Assembly: GCA_934476085.1 (NCBI GenBank)
Contig: CAKSNE010000015.1
Location: 1 to 47,583, forward strand
Origin: an uncultured Eubacteriales bacterium
Lineage (GTDB): Bacteria; Bacillota; Clostridia; Oscillospirales; Acutalibacteraceae
Direction: 5' to 3'
Length of the DNA: 47,583 nucleotides
A model generated the notes under the pieces. The model had not been told where the DNA came from and made no database searches. It saw only the letters and a program-made list of their open reading frames with translations. Positions within the stretch are counted from its first letter, which is position 1. Each line of letters starts with the position of its first letter. Shown here piece after piece: positions 1-7,382 of this stretch. The translations under genes were made by a program, and so were the position numbers.

Positions 1-595
1 CTTTAACACCTGTTTCAAAACAGTAATTTAAAAGCCCGTCAAGATTTTCTTTTGAGTCATTAATAAACGGCAGAAAAGGGGAGAACCAAACGACTGTTGG
101 CACACTTGTTTTCTGAAATTCTTTTAAAACTTCTACTCTGCGAGAAGTAGGGCAAACATTCGGCTCAATTATTTTGCACAAATCATCATCAAAAGTCGTA
201 AGAGTTATTTGAACAACCGCCTTTGCTTTTTTATTTATGCTATCAAATAAATCAATATCACGCAAAACAAGGTCGGATTTTGTCTGCACCGCAACGCCAA
301 AGCCATATTCATTGATAATTTCAAGACATTTGCGTGTAAGCAGCAAATCTCTTTCGCAGTGCATATAAGGGTCGCACATTGCACCTGTTCCAATCATACA
401 AGGGCTGCGTCTTTTCCTTATTTGTTGCAAAAGCAATTCGGGTGCATTTTGCTTAACTTCAATATCTTCAAAATCGTGTTTCATTTGATAGCAATCGGAG
501 CGGCTGTCGCAATAAATGCACCCGTGAGTGCAACCACGATAAATATTCATTCCGTTTTTAGCCGAAAGTATTGATTTAGCGTTTACAAAATGCAT
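1..595 (-). CDS. Radical SAM protein, spore photoproduct lyase (SPL)/DNA-repair family, 3' part missing
   Basis: The reading frame starts at the ATG at 595 and runs off the left edge, so only about 198 N-terminal residues are visible. It opens with MHFVNAKSILSAKNGMNIYRGC and then shows the radical SAM iron-sulfur motif CxxxCxxC (CTHGCIYC), followed by DSRSDCYQ and a GAMCDPYMHCE stretch typical of the Rv2578c/SplB-like group. Such proteins bind a 4Fe-4S cluster and S-adenosylmethionine; the best-known relative repairs spore photoproduct in UV-damaged DNA, but many members have no proven substrate. The gene lies alone behind a sigma-A promoter with an adjoining LexA-type box, which fits a DNA-damage role. 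The family call is secure; the exact reaction is inferred. Confidence 0.85.
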   Translation of the reverse strand, partial: MHFVNAKSILSAKNGMNIYRGCTHGCIYCDSRSDCYQMKHDFEDIEVKQNAPELLLQQIRKRRSPCMIGTGAMCDPYMHCERDLLLTRKCLEIINEYGFGVAVQTKSDLVLRDIDLFDSINKKAKAVVQITLTTFDDDLCKIIEPNVCPTSRRVEVLKEFQKTSVPTVVWFSPFLPFINDSKENLDGLLNYCFETGVK

Positions 596-625
596 AAAAC
601 TCTCCAAAATTCATTAAAATATAAC

Positions 626-639
626 AGAACATTTGTTCT
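626..639. promoter_or_regulatory. LexA/SOS-type operator
   Basis: AGAACATTTGTTCT is a 14-bp palindrome with the GAAC-N4-GTTC core of Gram-positive LexA (DinR) boxes. It directly abuts the -10 element of the radical SAM promoter on the minus strand and so would cover the transcription start. Binding is inferred. Confidence 0.7.
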
Positions 640-668
640 AGTATATCATATAAAACTTAATTAGTCAA
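640..668 (-). promoter_or_regulatory. Sigma-A promoter of the radical SAM gene
   Basis: On the minus strand TTGACT (663-668), a 17-bp spacer and TATACT (640-645) form a good vegetative promoter about 45 bp upstream of the ATG at 595. Its -10 element adjoins the LexA-type box. Confidence 0.7.
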
Positions 669-670
669 AC

Positions 671-715
671 AAAAAAAATACCGCCTAAAAGATAATTCTT
701 TTTGGCGGTATTTTT
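671..715 (-). terminator. Rho-independent terminator after the M23 peptidase gene
   Basis: AAATACCGCC (676-685) pairs with GGCGGTATTT (704-713), extended by an inner A/T stretch. On the minus strand the hairpin is followed by a run of eight T. It lies between the M23 gene and the radical SAM promoter and separates the two units. Confidence 0.85.
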
Positions 716-782
716 CGCTCCTAATCGGTTCGGGAGCAGTTTTACTATACAATATAGTATATGAGCATAACCTTAACTTTTA

Positions 783-1493
783 TTATTGATTTAATTCTAA
801 TTCTTTAATCGGATCAACTTTTTTACCGTCTTTTTCTACTGAAAAATGAAGGTGAGTTTCGTCCGCTATCTCGCTCGGAATTTCATCGATTACACCGATT
901 TTTTGACTTATTTCTAAAACATCGTCTTTTGCTACCCTAATGCTCTTTAATCCGCAATAGTAACAAACAACCCCGTTTCCGTGGTCAATTACAACGGTTT
1001 TACCGTATTTTTCATCGGTATAAACTTTTTTAACTCTGCCTTTACCGGCTGATAAAACATCAGTACCCTTTTTGGCATTAATATCAATGCCGTCGTGAAT
1101 TCTCCAATCAGAATAGGTTTCTGAATATACTAATTTATTATTAGAGAACTCTTTTTTAAGTGTACCGCCAACAGGCATTACAAAATGATTTGCAACCGCT
1201 CTTGCAGTTGTTGTTTGTGATGTAACGCTTGTTGTTTTTTCGCTTGGTTTAGCAGTTGTTGAAGTTTTGGTTGTTTCGATTTTTTTCGTTGTAGTTTGTT
1301 TTTTAACATCGGTTTGATTTTTTCTTATTTCGACAACCGATTGTGTTGTTACCGCATTACTGTTATATAATTCGTTTTTGCGGGTTACTGCCGAAAATGC
1401 ACCGATTGCTAATGCTAAAATACAAATACATAATGAAAAATACATTCCTGCTTTGTTTGGATTTACCCTTCCCGTTTTATGCTCTTTTCCCAT
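783..1493 (-). CDS. Membrane-anchored M23 (LytM-type) metallopeptidase
   Basis: I start this 236-residue protein at the ATG at 1493 (MGKEHKTGRVNPNK), which has an AAAGGTGA site in front; an upstream in-frame ATG lacks one. A single membrane segment (about residues 18-37) is followed by a Thr/Lys-rich linker (about 45-100) and a C-terminal peptidase M23 domain (about 105-235). The Zn motifs are recognisable: HDGIDINAKKG, GNGVVCYY and HLHFSVEKDG (the HxH motif). Members cleave cell-wall peptide bridges or, if the Zn site is degenerate, act in envelope assembly or spore engulfment, as SpoIIQ does. The full set of His/Asp residues looks present, so an active enzyme is likely. It is a single gene with its own terminator, divergent from the grpE operon. 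Confidence 0.85.
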   Translation of the reverse strand: MGKEHKTGRVNPNKAGMYFSLCICILALAIGAFSAVTRKNELYNSNAVTTQSVVEIRKNQTDVKKQTTTKKIETTKTSTTAKPSEKTTSVTSQTTTARAVANHFVMPVGGTLKKEFSNNKLVYSETYSDWRIHDGIDINAKKGTDVLSAGKGRVKKVYTDEKYGKTVVIDHGNGVVCYYCGLKSIRVAKDDVLEISQKIGVIDEIPSEIADETHLHFSVEKDGKKVDPIKELELNQ

Positions 1494-1575
1494 AATTAAA
1501 ATTTCACCTTTCTTTTTTGTTCGTTTATAGTTTTGCACATATTTTTAAAAATTATTCACAAAATAATCGAGCAAA

Positions 1576-1592
1576 GGTCAAAAAAAGTCAAA
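1576..1592 (+). promoter_or_regulatory. CtsR-type heat-shock operator upstream of grpE-dnaK-dnaJ
   Basis: GGTCAAAAAAAGTCAAA matches the CtsR heptad repeat consensus GGTCAAA-N3-RGTCAAA at every fixed position. It lies 30 bp upstream of the -35 element of the grpE promoter. No CIRCE element (TTAGCACTC-N9-GAGTGCTAA) is present in the intergenic region. The match is seen; regulation by CtsR is inferred. Confidence 0.7.
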
Positions 1593-1605
1593 TTGTTCAC
1601 AATTT
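1590..1605. repeat. Perfect 7-bp inverted repeat beside the CtsR box
   Basis: AAATTGT-TC-ACAATTT is a perfect palindrome with a 2-nt centre, overlapping the end of the CtsR-type box. It may be a second operator; the responsible regulator is unknown. Confidence 0.4.
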
Positions 1606-1621
1606 GTTTACATTTAGGCTA

Positions 1622-1649
1622 TTGACAATACAAAATTATGGTGTAAAAT
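1622..1649 (+). promoter_or_regulatory. Sigma-A promoter of the grpE-dnaK-dnaJ operon
   Basis: TTGACA (1622-1627), a 16-bp spacer and TAAAAT (1644-1649) lie about 95 bp upstream of the grpE start, downstream of the CtsR-type operator. Confidence 0.65.
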
Positions 1650-1744
1650 GATACTTGCAAAATAAAGAAAAGGGCAAATGTGGATAAATCACATCCTATT
1701 AAATTCTTTATTAATTTCAAAATATTTTAATGAAAGGAAACATT

Positions 1745-2293
1745 ATGAGTAAAGATAATAAAGATACTATCGAAGAAAAAGAAGTTTCCGAAGAAACAAC
1801 TGAAAAGAAAACAGAAAAGAAATCTTCTAAAAAAGATTCAAAACTTCAAAAAGAAGTTGAAGATTTAAAAGCTCAATTAAAAGAGTCTAAAGATATGCTT
1901 CTTAGAACAGCGGCTGAATTTGATAATTATAAAAAAAGAGAAACCGCCGCTAAAGAAAAGTTATCTTCTTATGTAAAAGGCGAAACGCTAAAAGAACTTA
2001 TTCCGTCAATTGATAATCTTAATCGTGCACTCGCTGCCGATGAAAACAGTGCCGATTATATTAAAGGTGTTTCAATGACAATTAAAGGTCTTACAGACGC
2101 ACTTAACAAAATGGGACTTGAAGAGATAAATCCTGTCGGCGAAGAATTTGATGTAAACTTCCATATGGCAGTTATGAAAGTTGAAGACGAATCAGTAGGC
2201 GAGAATATAGTAACAAAAGTTTTGCAAACCGGCTATAAATTAGGCGATACGGTTTTAAGACCGGCAATGGTAGAAGTCGCAAATTGCGATTAA
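1745..2293 (+). CDS. grpE: GrpE nucleotide exchange factor of DnaK
   Basis: This 182-residue cytoplasmic protein releases ADP from DnaK during the chaperone cycle. The start is the ATG at 1745 (MSKDNKDTIEE), preceded by GAAAGGAA; the in-frame ATG at 1730 overlaps that site and is rejected. It has a highly charged N-terminus, a long coiled coil (about residues 35-90, with the typical RTAAEFDNYKKR segment) and the C-terminal beta wing (about 125-180, ending VLRPAMVEVA). The length is normal. It is first in grpE-dnaK-dnaJ, 51 bp before dnaK. In many Clostridia hrcA precedes grpE; here it does not. Confidence 0.97.
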   Translation: MSKDNKDTIEEKEVSEETTEKKTEKKSSKKDSKLQKEVEDLKAQLKESKDMLLRTAAEFDNYKKRETAAKEKLSSYVKGETLKELIPSIDNLNRALAADENSADYIKGVSMTIKGLTDALNKMGLEEINPVGEEFDVNFHMAVMKVEDESVGENIVTKVLQTGYKLGDTVLRPAMVEVANCD

Positions 2294-2344
2294 TATAAAT
2301 TAGCATTTTAACAAATTTTTTATATCTGAAAGGAAGAATTTATC

Positions 2345-4189
2345 ATGGGAAAAATCATTGGTATTGACCTTGGTACAACAAACTCTTGTGTAGCAGTTAT
2401 CGAAGGCGGCGAGCCTGTTGTTATTGCTAACGCAGAAGGCGCAAGAACAACTCCGTCTGTTGTTGCATTTTCAAAAAACGGCGAAAGAATGGTAGGTCAG
2501 GTTGCTAAAAGACAGGCAATCACAAACCCTGACAAAACAATTTCATCAATTAAAAGAGAAATGGGTACAGATTATAAAGTAACCATTGACGATAAAACTT
2601 ACACACCACAGGAAATTTCAGCAATCATTTTGCAGAAATTGAAAGCAGACGCTGAAAGCTATCTTGGCGGCCCTGTAACCGAAGCAGTCATTACTGTTCC
2701 TGCTTACTTTACAGACGCTCAACGTCAGGCAACTAAAGACGCAGGTAAAATTGCAGGTCTTGATGTTAAGAGAATTATCAACGAGCCTACTGCTGCGGCA
2801 CTCGCTTACGGTGTAGATAAAGAGTCTGACCAAAAAGTTATGGTTTATGACCTTGGCGGTGGTACATTTGATGTATCTATCATTGAAATGGGCGACGGTG
2901 TTCAGGAAGTTTTGGCTACCGCAGGTAACAACCGTCTTGGCGGTGATGACTTCGATAAGAGAATTATGGATTACATTCTTGCTGACTTTAAGTCAAAAGA
3001 AGGTATTGACTTATCAAACGATAAAATGGCTATGCAGAGAATTAAAGACGCTGCTGAAAAAGCAAAAATTGACCTTTCAGGCGTTACAACCGCTGAAATC
3101 AACTTGCCATTTATCTCTGCTGATGCAACAGGCCCTAAACACTATGAAACAACTTTAACAAGAGCAAAATTTAACGAACTTACTGCTGACTTGGTTGAAT
3201 CTACAATGGGTCCTGTAAGACAGGCATTGAAAGATTCAGGTCTTTCAGCAAACGAAATTAACAAAGTATTAATGGTTGGCGGTTCTTCAAGAATTCCTGC
3301 TGTTAACGATGCTATTAAAAACTTCCTTGGCAAAGAGCCATTCAAAGGTATCAACCCTGATGAATGTGTTGCAGTTGGCGCTGCTATCCAAGGCGGTGTT
3401 TTAGGCGGCGACGTTAAAGGCCTTCTTTTGCTTGATGTTACTCCGTTGTCACTCGGTATCGAAACAATGGGCGGTGTTTCAACAAAAGTAATCGAAAGAA
3501 ACACTACTATTCCTACTAAAAAATCACAAATTTTCTCAACTGCTGCTGACGGTCAAACTTCAGTTGAAGTTCACGTTTTACAAGGTGAAAGAGAATTTGC
3601 TAAAGATAACAAAACTCTCGGTGTATTCCATCTTGACGGAATTGCTCCTGCTCCAAGAGGTATCCCACAAATCGAAGTTACTTTTGATATTGATGCTAAC
3701 GGTATCGTTCATGTATCAGCAAAAGATAAGGGTACAGGTAAAGAACAGGCTATCACAATTACTTCTAACACTTCAATGAGTAAAGAAGATATTGAAAAAG
3801 CCGTTAACGAAGCAGAGCAGTATGCTGAAGAAGATAAAAAACGCAGAGAAAGCGTTGATGTTAGAAACAATGCTGACCAGATGGTTTATCAGGCAGAAAA
3901 AACTTTAACAGACGCAGGCGATAAGATTTCTGACGCTGAAAAAGCTCCTGTAAATACTGCTATTGATGCTTTGAAAGAAGCACTTAAAGGCGACGATACA
4001 GAAGCTATTAAAACAAAACAAGAAGAACTTCAAAAAGCACTTTATGCAGTTGCTGAAAAACTTTATCAGCAAGCACCACAGGGCGATCCTAACGCACAGG
4101 CAGGTCCAAACCCAGGAGCTCAAGGCGGTACTAATGCTGACGGCAACAATGTTTACGATGCAGAGTTCACCGAAACAGACGAAAACTAA
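2345..4189 (+). CDS. dnaK: Hsp70 chaperone DnaK
   Basis: A 614-residue cytoplasmic ATP-driven foldase. The N-terminal ATPase domain (about 1-370) carries the signatures IGIDLGTTNSCVAV, VYDLGGGTFDVSII and VLMVGGSSRIPAV; the linker LLLLDVTPLSLGIETMGG leads to the beta-sandwich substrate domain and helical lid. The C-terminus is Gly/Asn/Gln-rich and ends VYDAEFTETDEN, the usual acidic tail. It has a GAAAGGAAG ribosome site and common, high-expression codon use. The length is standard for Gram-positive DnaK, which lacks an insertion found in the ATPase domain of proteobacterial DnaK. It works with GrpE (upstream) and DnaJ (downstream). Confidence 0.99.
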   Translation: MGKIIGIDLGTTNSCVAVIEGGEPVVIANAEGARTTPSVVAFSKNGERMVGQVAKRQAITNPDKTISSIKREMGTDYKVTIDDKTYTPQEISAIILQKLKADAESYLGGPVTEAVITVPAYFTDAQRQATKDAGKIAGLDVKRIINEPTAAALAYGVDKESDQKVMVYDLGGGTFDVSIIEMGDGVQEVLATAGNNRLGGDDFDKRIMDYILADFKSKEGIDLSNDKMAMQRIKDAAEKAKIDLSGVTTAEINLPFISADATGPKHYETTLTRAKFNELTADLVESTMGPVRQALKDSGLSANEINKVLMVGGSSRIPAVNDAIKNFLGKEPFKGINPDECVAVGAAIQGGVLGGDVKGLLLLDVTPLSLGIETMGGVSTKVIERNTTIPTKKSQIFSTAADGQTSVEVHVLQGEREFAKDNKTLGVFHLDGIAPAPRGIPQIEVTFDIDANGIVHVSAKDKGTGKEQAITITSNTSMSKEDIEKAVNEAEQYAEEDKKRRESVDVRNNADQMVYQAEKTLTDAGDKISDAEKAPVNTAIDALKEALKGDDTEAIKTKQEELQKALYAVAEKLYQQAPQGDPNAQAGPNPGAQGGTNADGNNVYDAEFTETDEN

Positions 4190-4205
4190 TTTTTAATATT
4201 ACTCT

Positions 4206-4245
4206 ATCATTCCTGCAAGAAAGCCTTGTAGGAATGATGGCATTT
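4206..4245 (+). terminator. Hairpin between dnaK and dnaJ (attenuator or processing site)
   Basis: ATCATTCCTGCAAG (4206-4219) pairs with CTTGTAGGAATGAT (4225-4238) over 14 bp with one wobble, followed after GGCA by a short T run. It could cut dnaJ transcription below that of dnaK or stabilise the dnaK mRNA 3' end. Confidence 0.55.
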
Positions 4246-4272
4246 TTAAAGATATTTTAGGGAGTTGGAATA

Positions 4273-5418
4273 ATGGCAGAAAAGCGTGATTTTTATGAGG
4301 TTTTAGGTGTTGATAAAACCGCTGATGACGCTACGATTAAAAAAGCATATAGGCAGATGGCTAAAAAATACCACCCGGACTTAAATCCGGGCGATAAAGA
4401 GGCCGAGGCAAAATTTAAAGAGGTTAACGAAGCTTATGAAGTGCTTTCCGATTCCGAGAAAAAAGCTCGTTATGACCAATACGGTCACGCAGGCGTTGAT
4501 CCTAACTTTGGAGCAGGCGGTGCCGGTGGCGGCGCAGGCTTTGGCGGATTTGATTTCGGCGACATCTTTTCAGATATTTTCGGCGGTGGTTTCGGCGGAT
4601 TTGGCGGCAGACAGTCTAATCCAAATGCACCTCGCCGTGGTGCTGATACAGCCGCAAGAGTTACATTAACCTTTGAAGAGGCTGCTAAAGGCTGTACTAA
4701 AACTATCAAGGTTTCTCATGTTGAAACTTGTTCTGCTTGTAGCGGTTCCGGTGCAAAATCAGGCACTTCTCCAAAAATCTGTCCTGTTTGTAACGGTTCC
4801 GGTCAACAGGTTGTTCAACAAAGAACTCCGCTTGGTGTTATGCAAACTCAAAGAACCTGTTCAAAATGTAACGGTACAGGTAAAATTATTGAGCATCCTT
4901 GTGAAAAATGTTCGGGTAAGGGCAGAGTTAGAATTACAAGAGAGCAAACTGTTAATATTCCTGCCGGTATTGATGATATGCAAATGCTTAATGTTCGCGG
5001 TCAGGGCGATGCAGGCGTAAACGGCGGTCCAAATGGCGATCTTCGTATTGAAGTCAGCGTTCGTCCGCATCCAATCTTTGAGCGTAACGGTTTTGATGTA
5101 CTTTGTGAAGTTCCTGTTACATTTGTTCAGGCGGCTTTGGGTGCTGAAATTAATGTTCCTACACTTGATGGCAAGGTAAAACTTAAAATTCACGAGGGTA
5201 CTCAACCAGGCGATGAATTTAAACTTACAGGTAAAGGTATTAAGCGTTTAAATTCAAGCGGAAAAGGTAATCAGTATGTTAAAATCAATATTGAAGTACC
5301 TAAAAACTTGTCAAAAGAACAAAAAGATATTTTACAGCAATTTGATAGTAAATGTGATGAGAAAAACTATAAAAAGCGTAAAACTTTCTTTGATAAACTT
5401 AAAAATATGTTTGAATAA
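4273..5418 (+). CDS. dnaJ: Hsp40 co-chaperone DnaJ
   Basis: A 381-residue type I DnaJ that delivers substrates to DnaK and stimulates its ATPase. Visible in order: the J domain (about 5-70) with the HPD motif in KKYHPDLNPG; a Gly/Phe-rich linker (about 75-120); a zinc domain (about 150-225) with four CxxCxGxG repeats (CSACSGSG, CPVCNGSG, CSKCNGTG, CEKCSGKG); and the C-terminal substrate-binding domains. All eight zinc cysteines are present. It has a GGGAGTTGG ribosome site. It is last in the grpE-dnaK-dnaJ operon, with a strong terminator 13 bp after the stop. Confidence 0.99.
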   Translation: MAEKRDFYEVLGVDKTADDATIKKAYRQMAKKYHPDLNPGDKEAEAKFKEVNEAYEVLSDSEKKARYDQYGHAGVDPNFGAGGAGGGAGFGGFDFGDIFSDIFGGGFGGFGGRQSNPNAPRRGADTAARVTLTFEEAAKGCTKTIKVSHVETCSACSGSGAKSGTSPKICPVCNGSGQQVVQQRTPLGVMQTQRTCSKCNGTGKIIEHPCEKCSGKGRVRITREQTVNIPAGIDDMQMLNVRGQGDAGVNGGPNGDLRIEVSVRPHPIFERNGFDVLCEVPVTFVQAALGAEINVPTLDGKVKLKIHEGTQPGDEFKLTGKGIKRLNSSGKGNQYVKINIEVPKNLSKEQKDILQQFDSKCDEKNYKKRKTFFDKLKNMFE

Positions 5419-5431
5419 ATTTACTTATAAT

Positions 5432-5468
5432 AAAAAGCTTTGGATTTTTAAAATCCAAAGCTTTTTTT
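5432..5468. terminator. Bidirectional terminator between dnaJ and the convergent mnmG operon
   Basis: AAAAAGCTTTGGATTTT and its complement form a near-perfect palindrome, with T runs on both strands. It ends the chaperone operon on the plus strand and the mnmG operon on the minus strand. Confidence 0.9.
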
Positions 5469-5473
5469 GTTTG

Positions 5474-6187
5474 TTATTTTGTTTTTGTTGATTTACTTTT
5501 CTTTTCTATATACTCATCAATTAATTTAGAGTAATCATCTTCTGTGAGTAAATCAGCATTTTTATCTTTTGGAATAACATTTACAAGAGTGTTTTCAACA
5601 ACTCTGTCAAACTCTTTTTTATCTTTAATAATTATAGCTATTAGAATAATAGAAATAACTAAAAGGACTGCAAAAACAATTAACGCAAAAAGGCAAATTT
5701 CAAAGTATGTAAATGTAGGAGCACCATCATAATTTGAATTATCAGCAAATGTTCCTTTGTCGGCAGTATAGCGAAGAAGCGAACAAACAGTTAATACAAA
5801 CGAACTGCCAAAAAGCCAAAAAGAGCCTTTTTTATAATTTTTTTTGATAAAGCTAGTGCAAGCAAAAACCAATGCACAAAGTGATATAAAAACTATTATA
5901 AAGAAAAAATAAACGGAATTGCTTTCTTCTTTAACGGTTGTATTTAAAACTTTTCCGATAATAGCTTTTTGCATTTGAGGTATATTCATAAATTTAATTA
6001 CACATAGAACAACCATTGCACAAAATCCGATAAGCGAGATAATCGGAACTAAAATTCTTGATGTTTTAAATGGTTTGCCGCCAAGATGCGACCAGCTTTC
6101 TTTAGCCCAATTCTGACGGGATTTCTCTTGTTCTTTTAAGAATACACGCAATTTTTTTACGCTTTCGCTGTAATTACTTTTACTCAT
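5474..6187 (-). CDS. Hypothetical four-pass membrane protein
   Basis: I do not recognise this 237-residue protein. A charged cytoplasmic-type N-terminus (about 1-42) precedes a membrane segment at about 45-67, then hydrophobic segments at about 93-113, 120-141 and 162-190, and a charged C-terminal tail ending KKSKSTKTK. The start overlaps the last 8 bp of the cation transporter gene (6180-6187), so the two are translationally coupled and it is the last gene of the mnmG operon. No enzyme motif is visible. An accessory role for the transporter is possible only from position. Confidence 0.75.
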   Translation of the reverse strand: MSKSNYSESVKKLRVFLKEQEKSRQNWAKESWSHLGGKPFKTSRILVPIISLIGFCAMVVLCVIKFMNIPQMQKAIIGKVLNTTVKEESNSVYFFFIIVFISLCALVFACTSFIKKNYKKGSFWLFGSSFVLTVCSLLRYTADKGTFADNSNYDGAPTFTYFEICLFALIVFAVLLVISIILIAIIIKDKKEFDRVVENTLVNVIPKDKNADLLTEDDYSKLIDEYIEKKSKSTKTK

Positions 6188-7379
6188 TTATATGCTCCTT
6201 TTCACTGACACCTGTAAAATCTTTATCAATGTTAATTACACAAAAGTAGTTTTCGTTTAAGGTGCTTACCTTTTCTTTGATTAAACTTTTCAGTTCATCC
6301 GGTTTTAATTTAAAATCATAAGGCATTACAACATCAAAAATTAAATTTGTATGTGTAGGACCTGAAACAATTCTGAAATCATGAAACGAAAGAGAAGAGT
6401 CGATTGATTTTAAAATATTTTTTAAACTTGATTTTAAATTGTTTGTAAACTCACAATTTAATTTAATAGGATCCATATGAATAGTAGCAAGACAATGAAA
6501 TTTAGCCTTTAGTTCCATTTCAATAAGGTCAATAACATCGTGAATCTCTAATATATTATCGTCGGCACTGACTTCTGCATGAAGCGAGATGACTTTTCTG
6601 CCGGGACCGTAATCATGAATAATAAGATCATGAATACCGATTACTTCGTTATGAGCTAAAACAGTATTTTGAATTTCTTTAACATATTCTTCATCAGGTG
6701 CTTCGCCAAGCAAAGGAGAAAGCGTATCTCTCGCTGCGGTAATGCCTGTGTAAATGATAAAGCCTGCAACAATCGTACCGGTATAGCCTTCAATGTTTAT
6801 GCCAAACAAAAGTCCCACGATAAGACCGATTAAAACTGCACTTGTAGCGGCAACATCACAAAATGAATCGGAAGCGGTTGCTTTTAATGTGGCTGAATTT
6901 ATTTTTTTGCCTAATGTTTTATTAAAAAATCCAAGCCAAATTTTTATCAAGATAGCTATTGCCATAATTACAACAGAAATAATGCTAAATTCATTGTCGG
7001 CAGGATTAAAAATTTTTAAAACAGACTCTTTTATAAGTTCAATACCAACAATTATAATGATGAAAGATACAATAAGTCCCGCAATATACTCAATTCTGCC
7101 GTGACCGAATGGATGGTCTTTGTCTTCGCCTTTGTTAGCAAGCTTAAAACCTACAAGCGTTACAACAGATGAGCCGGCATCAAACAAGTTGTTTAATGCA
7201 TCAGCAATTACCGAGATTGCAAATCCGGAAACAATAGCGGCAATAAATTTTACAATAAACAAAAATGTGTTTACAAAAATACCTACTGCACCCGAAAACA
7301 ATCCATATCTTTCACGTACTTCAAGATTTTCAGTATCTTCATAATTTTTAACAAATTTTTTAAGCAAAAATTTTGTCAT
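6180..7379 (-). CDS. Cation diffusion facilitator (CDF) family metal transporter
   Basis: A 399-residue cytoplasmic membrane antiporter that exports divalent metals such as Zn2+, Mn2+ or Fe2+ in exchange for protons. About six membrane segments fill residues 25-220, with the family motifs DALNNLFDAGSS in helix 2, HPFGHGRIEY between helices 2 and 3 and SDSFCDVAATSAVLIG in helix 5. The soluble C-terminal part is longer than the usual ZT-dimer domain and includes IHDLIIHDYGPG and a second alpha/beta segment to the end, so the protein is about 100 residues longer than minimal CDFs. It begins 3 bp after mnmG and overlaps the next gene by 8 bp. The metal cannot be told from sequence. Confidence 0.9.
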   Translation of the reverse strand: MTKFLLKKFVKNYEDTENLEVRERYGLFSGAVGIFVNTFLFIVKFIAAIVSGFAISVIADALNNLFDAGSSVVTLVGFKLANKGEDKDHPFGHGRIEYIAGLIVSFIIIIVGIELIKESVLKIFNPADNEFSIISVVIMAIAILIKIWLGFFNKTLGKKINSATLKATASDSFCDVAATSAVLIGLIVGLLFGINIEGYTGTIVAGFIIYTGITAARDTLSPLLGEAPDEEYVKEIQNTVLAHNEVIGIHDLIIHDYGPGRKVISLHAEVSADDNILEIHDVIDLIEMELKAKFHCLATIHMDPIKLNCEFTNNLKSSLKNILKSIDSSLSFHDFRIVSGPTHTNLIFDVVMPYDFKLKPDELKSLIKEKVSTLNENYFCVINIDKDFTGVSEKEHINE

Positions 7380-7382
7380 AAA

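Noticed and set aside
1541..1740. CIRCE element before grpE
   Set aside because: A search by eye for TTAGCACTC and GAGTGCTAA in this spacer found neither arm.
3142..3504. Long open frame opposite dnaK, and similar frames opposite dnaJ, mnmG and pyrG
   Set aside because: They lie fully inside highly conserved genes on the other strand, have no ribosome site, and their composition follows from the codon use of the real genes.
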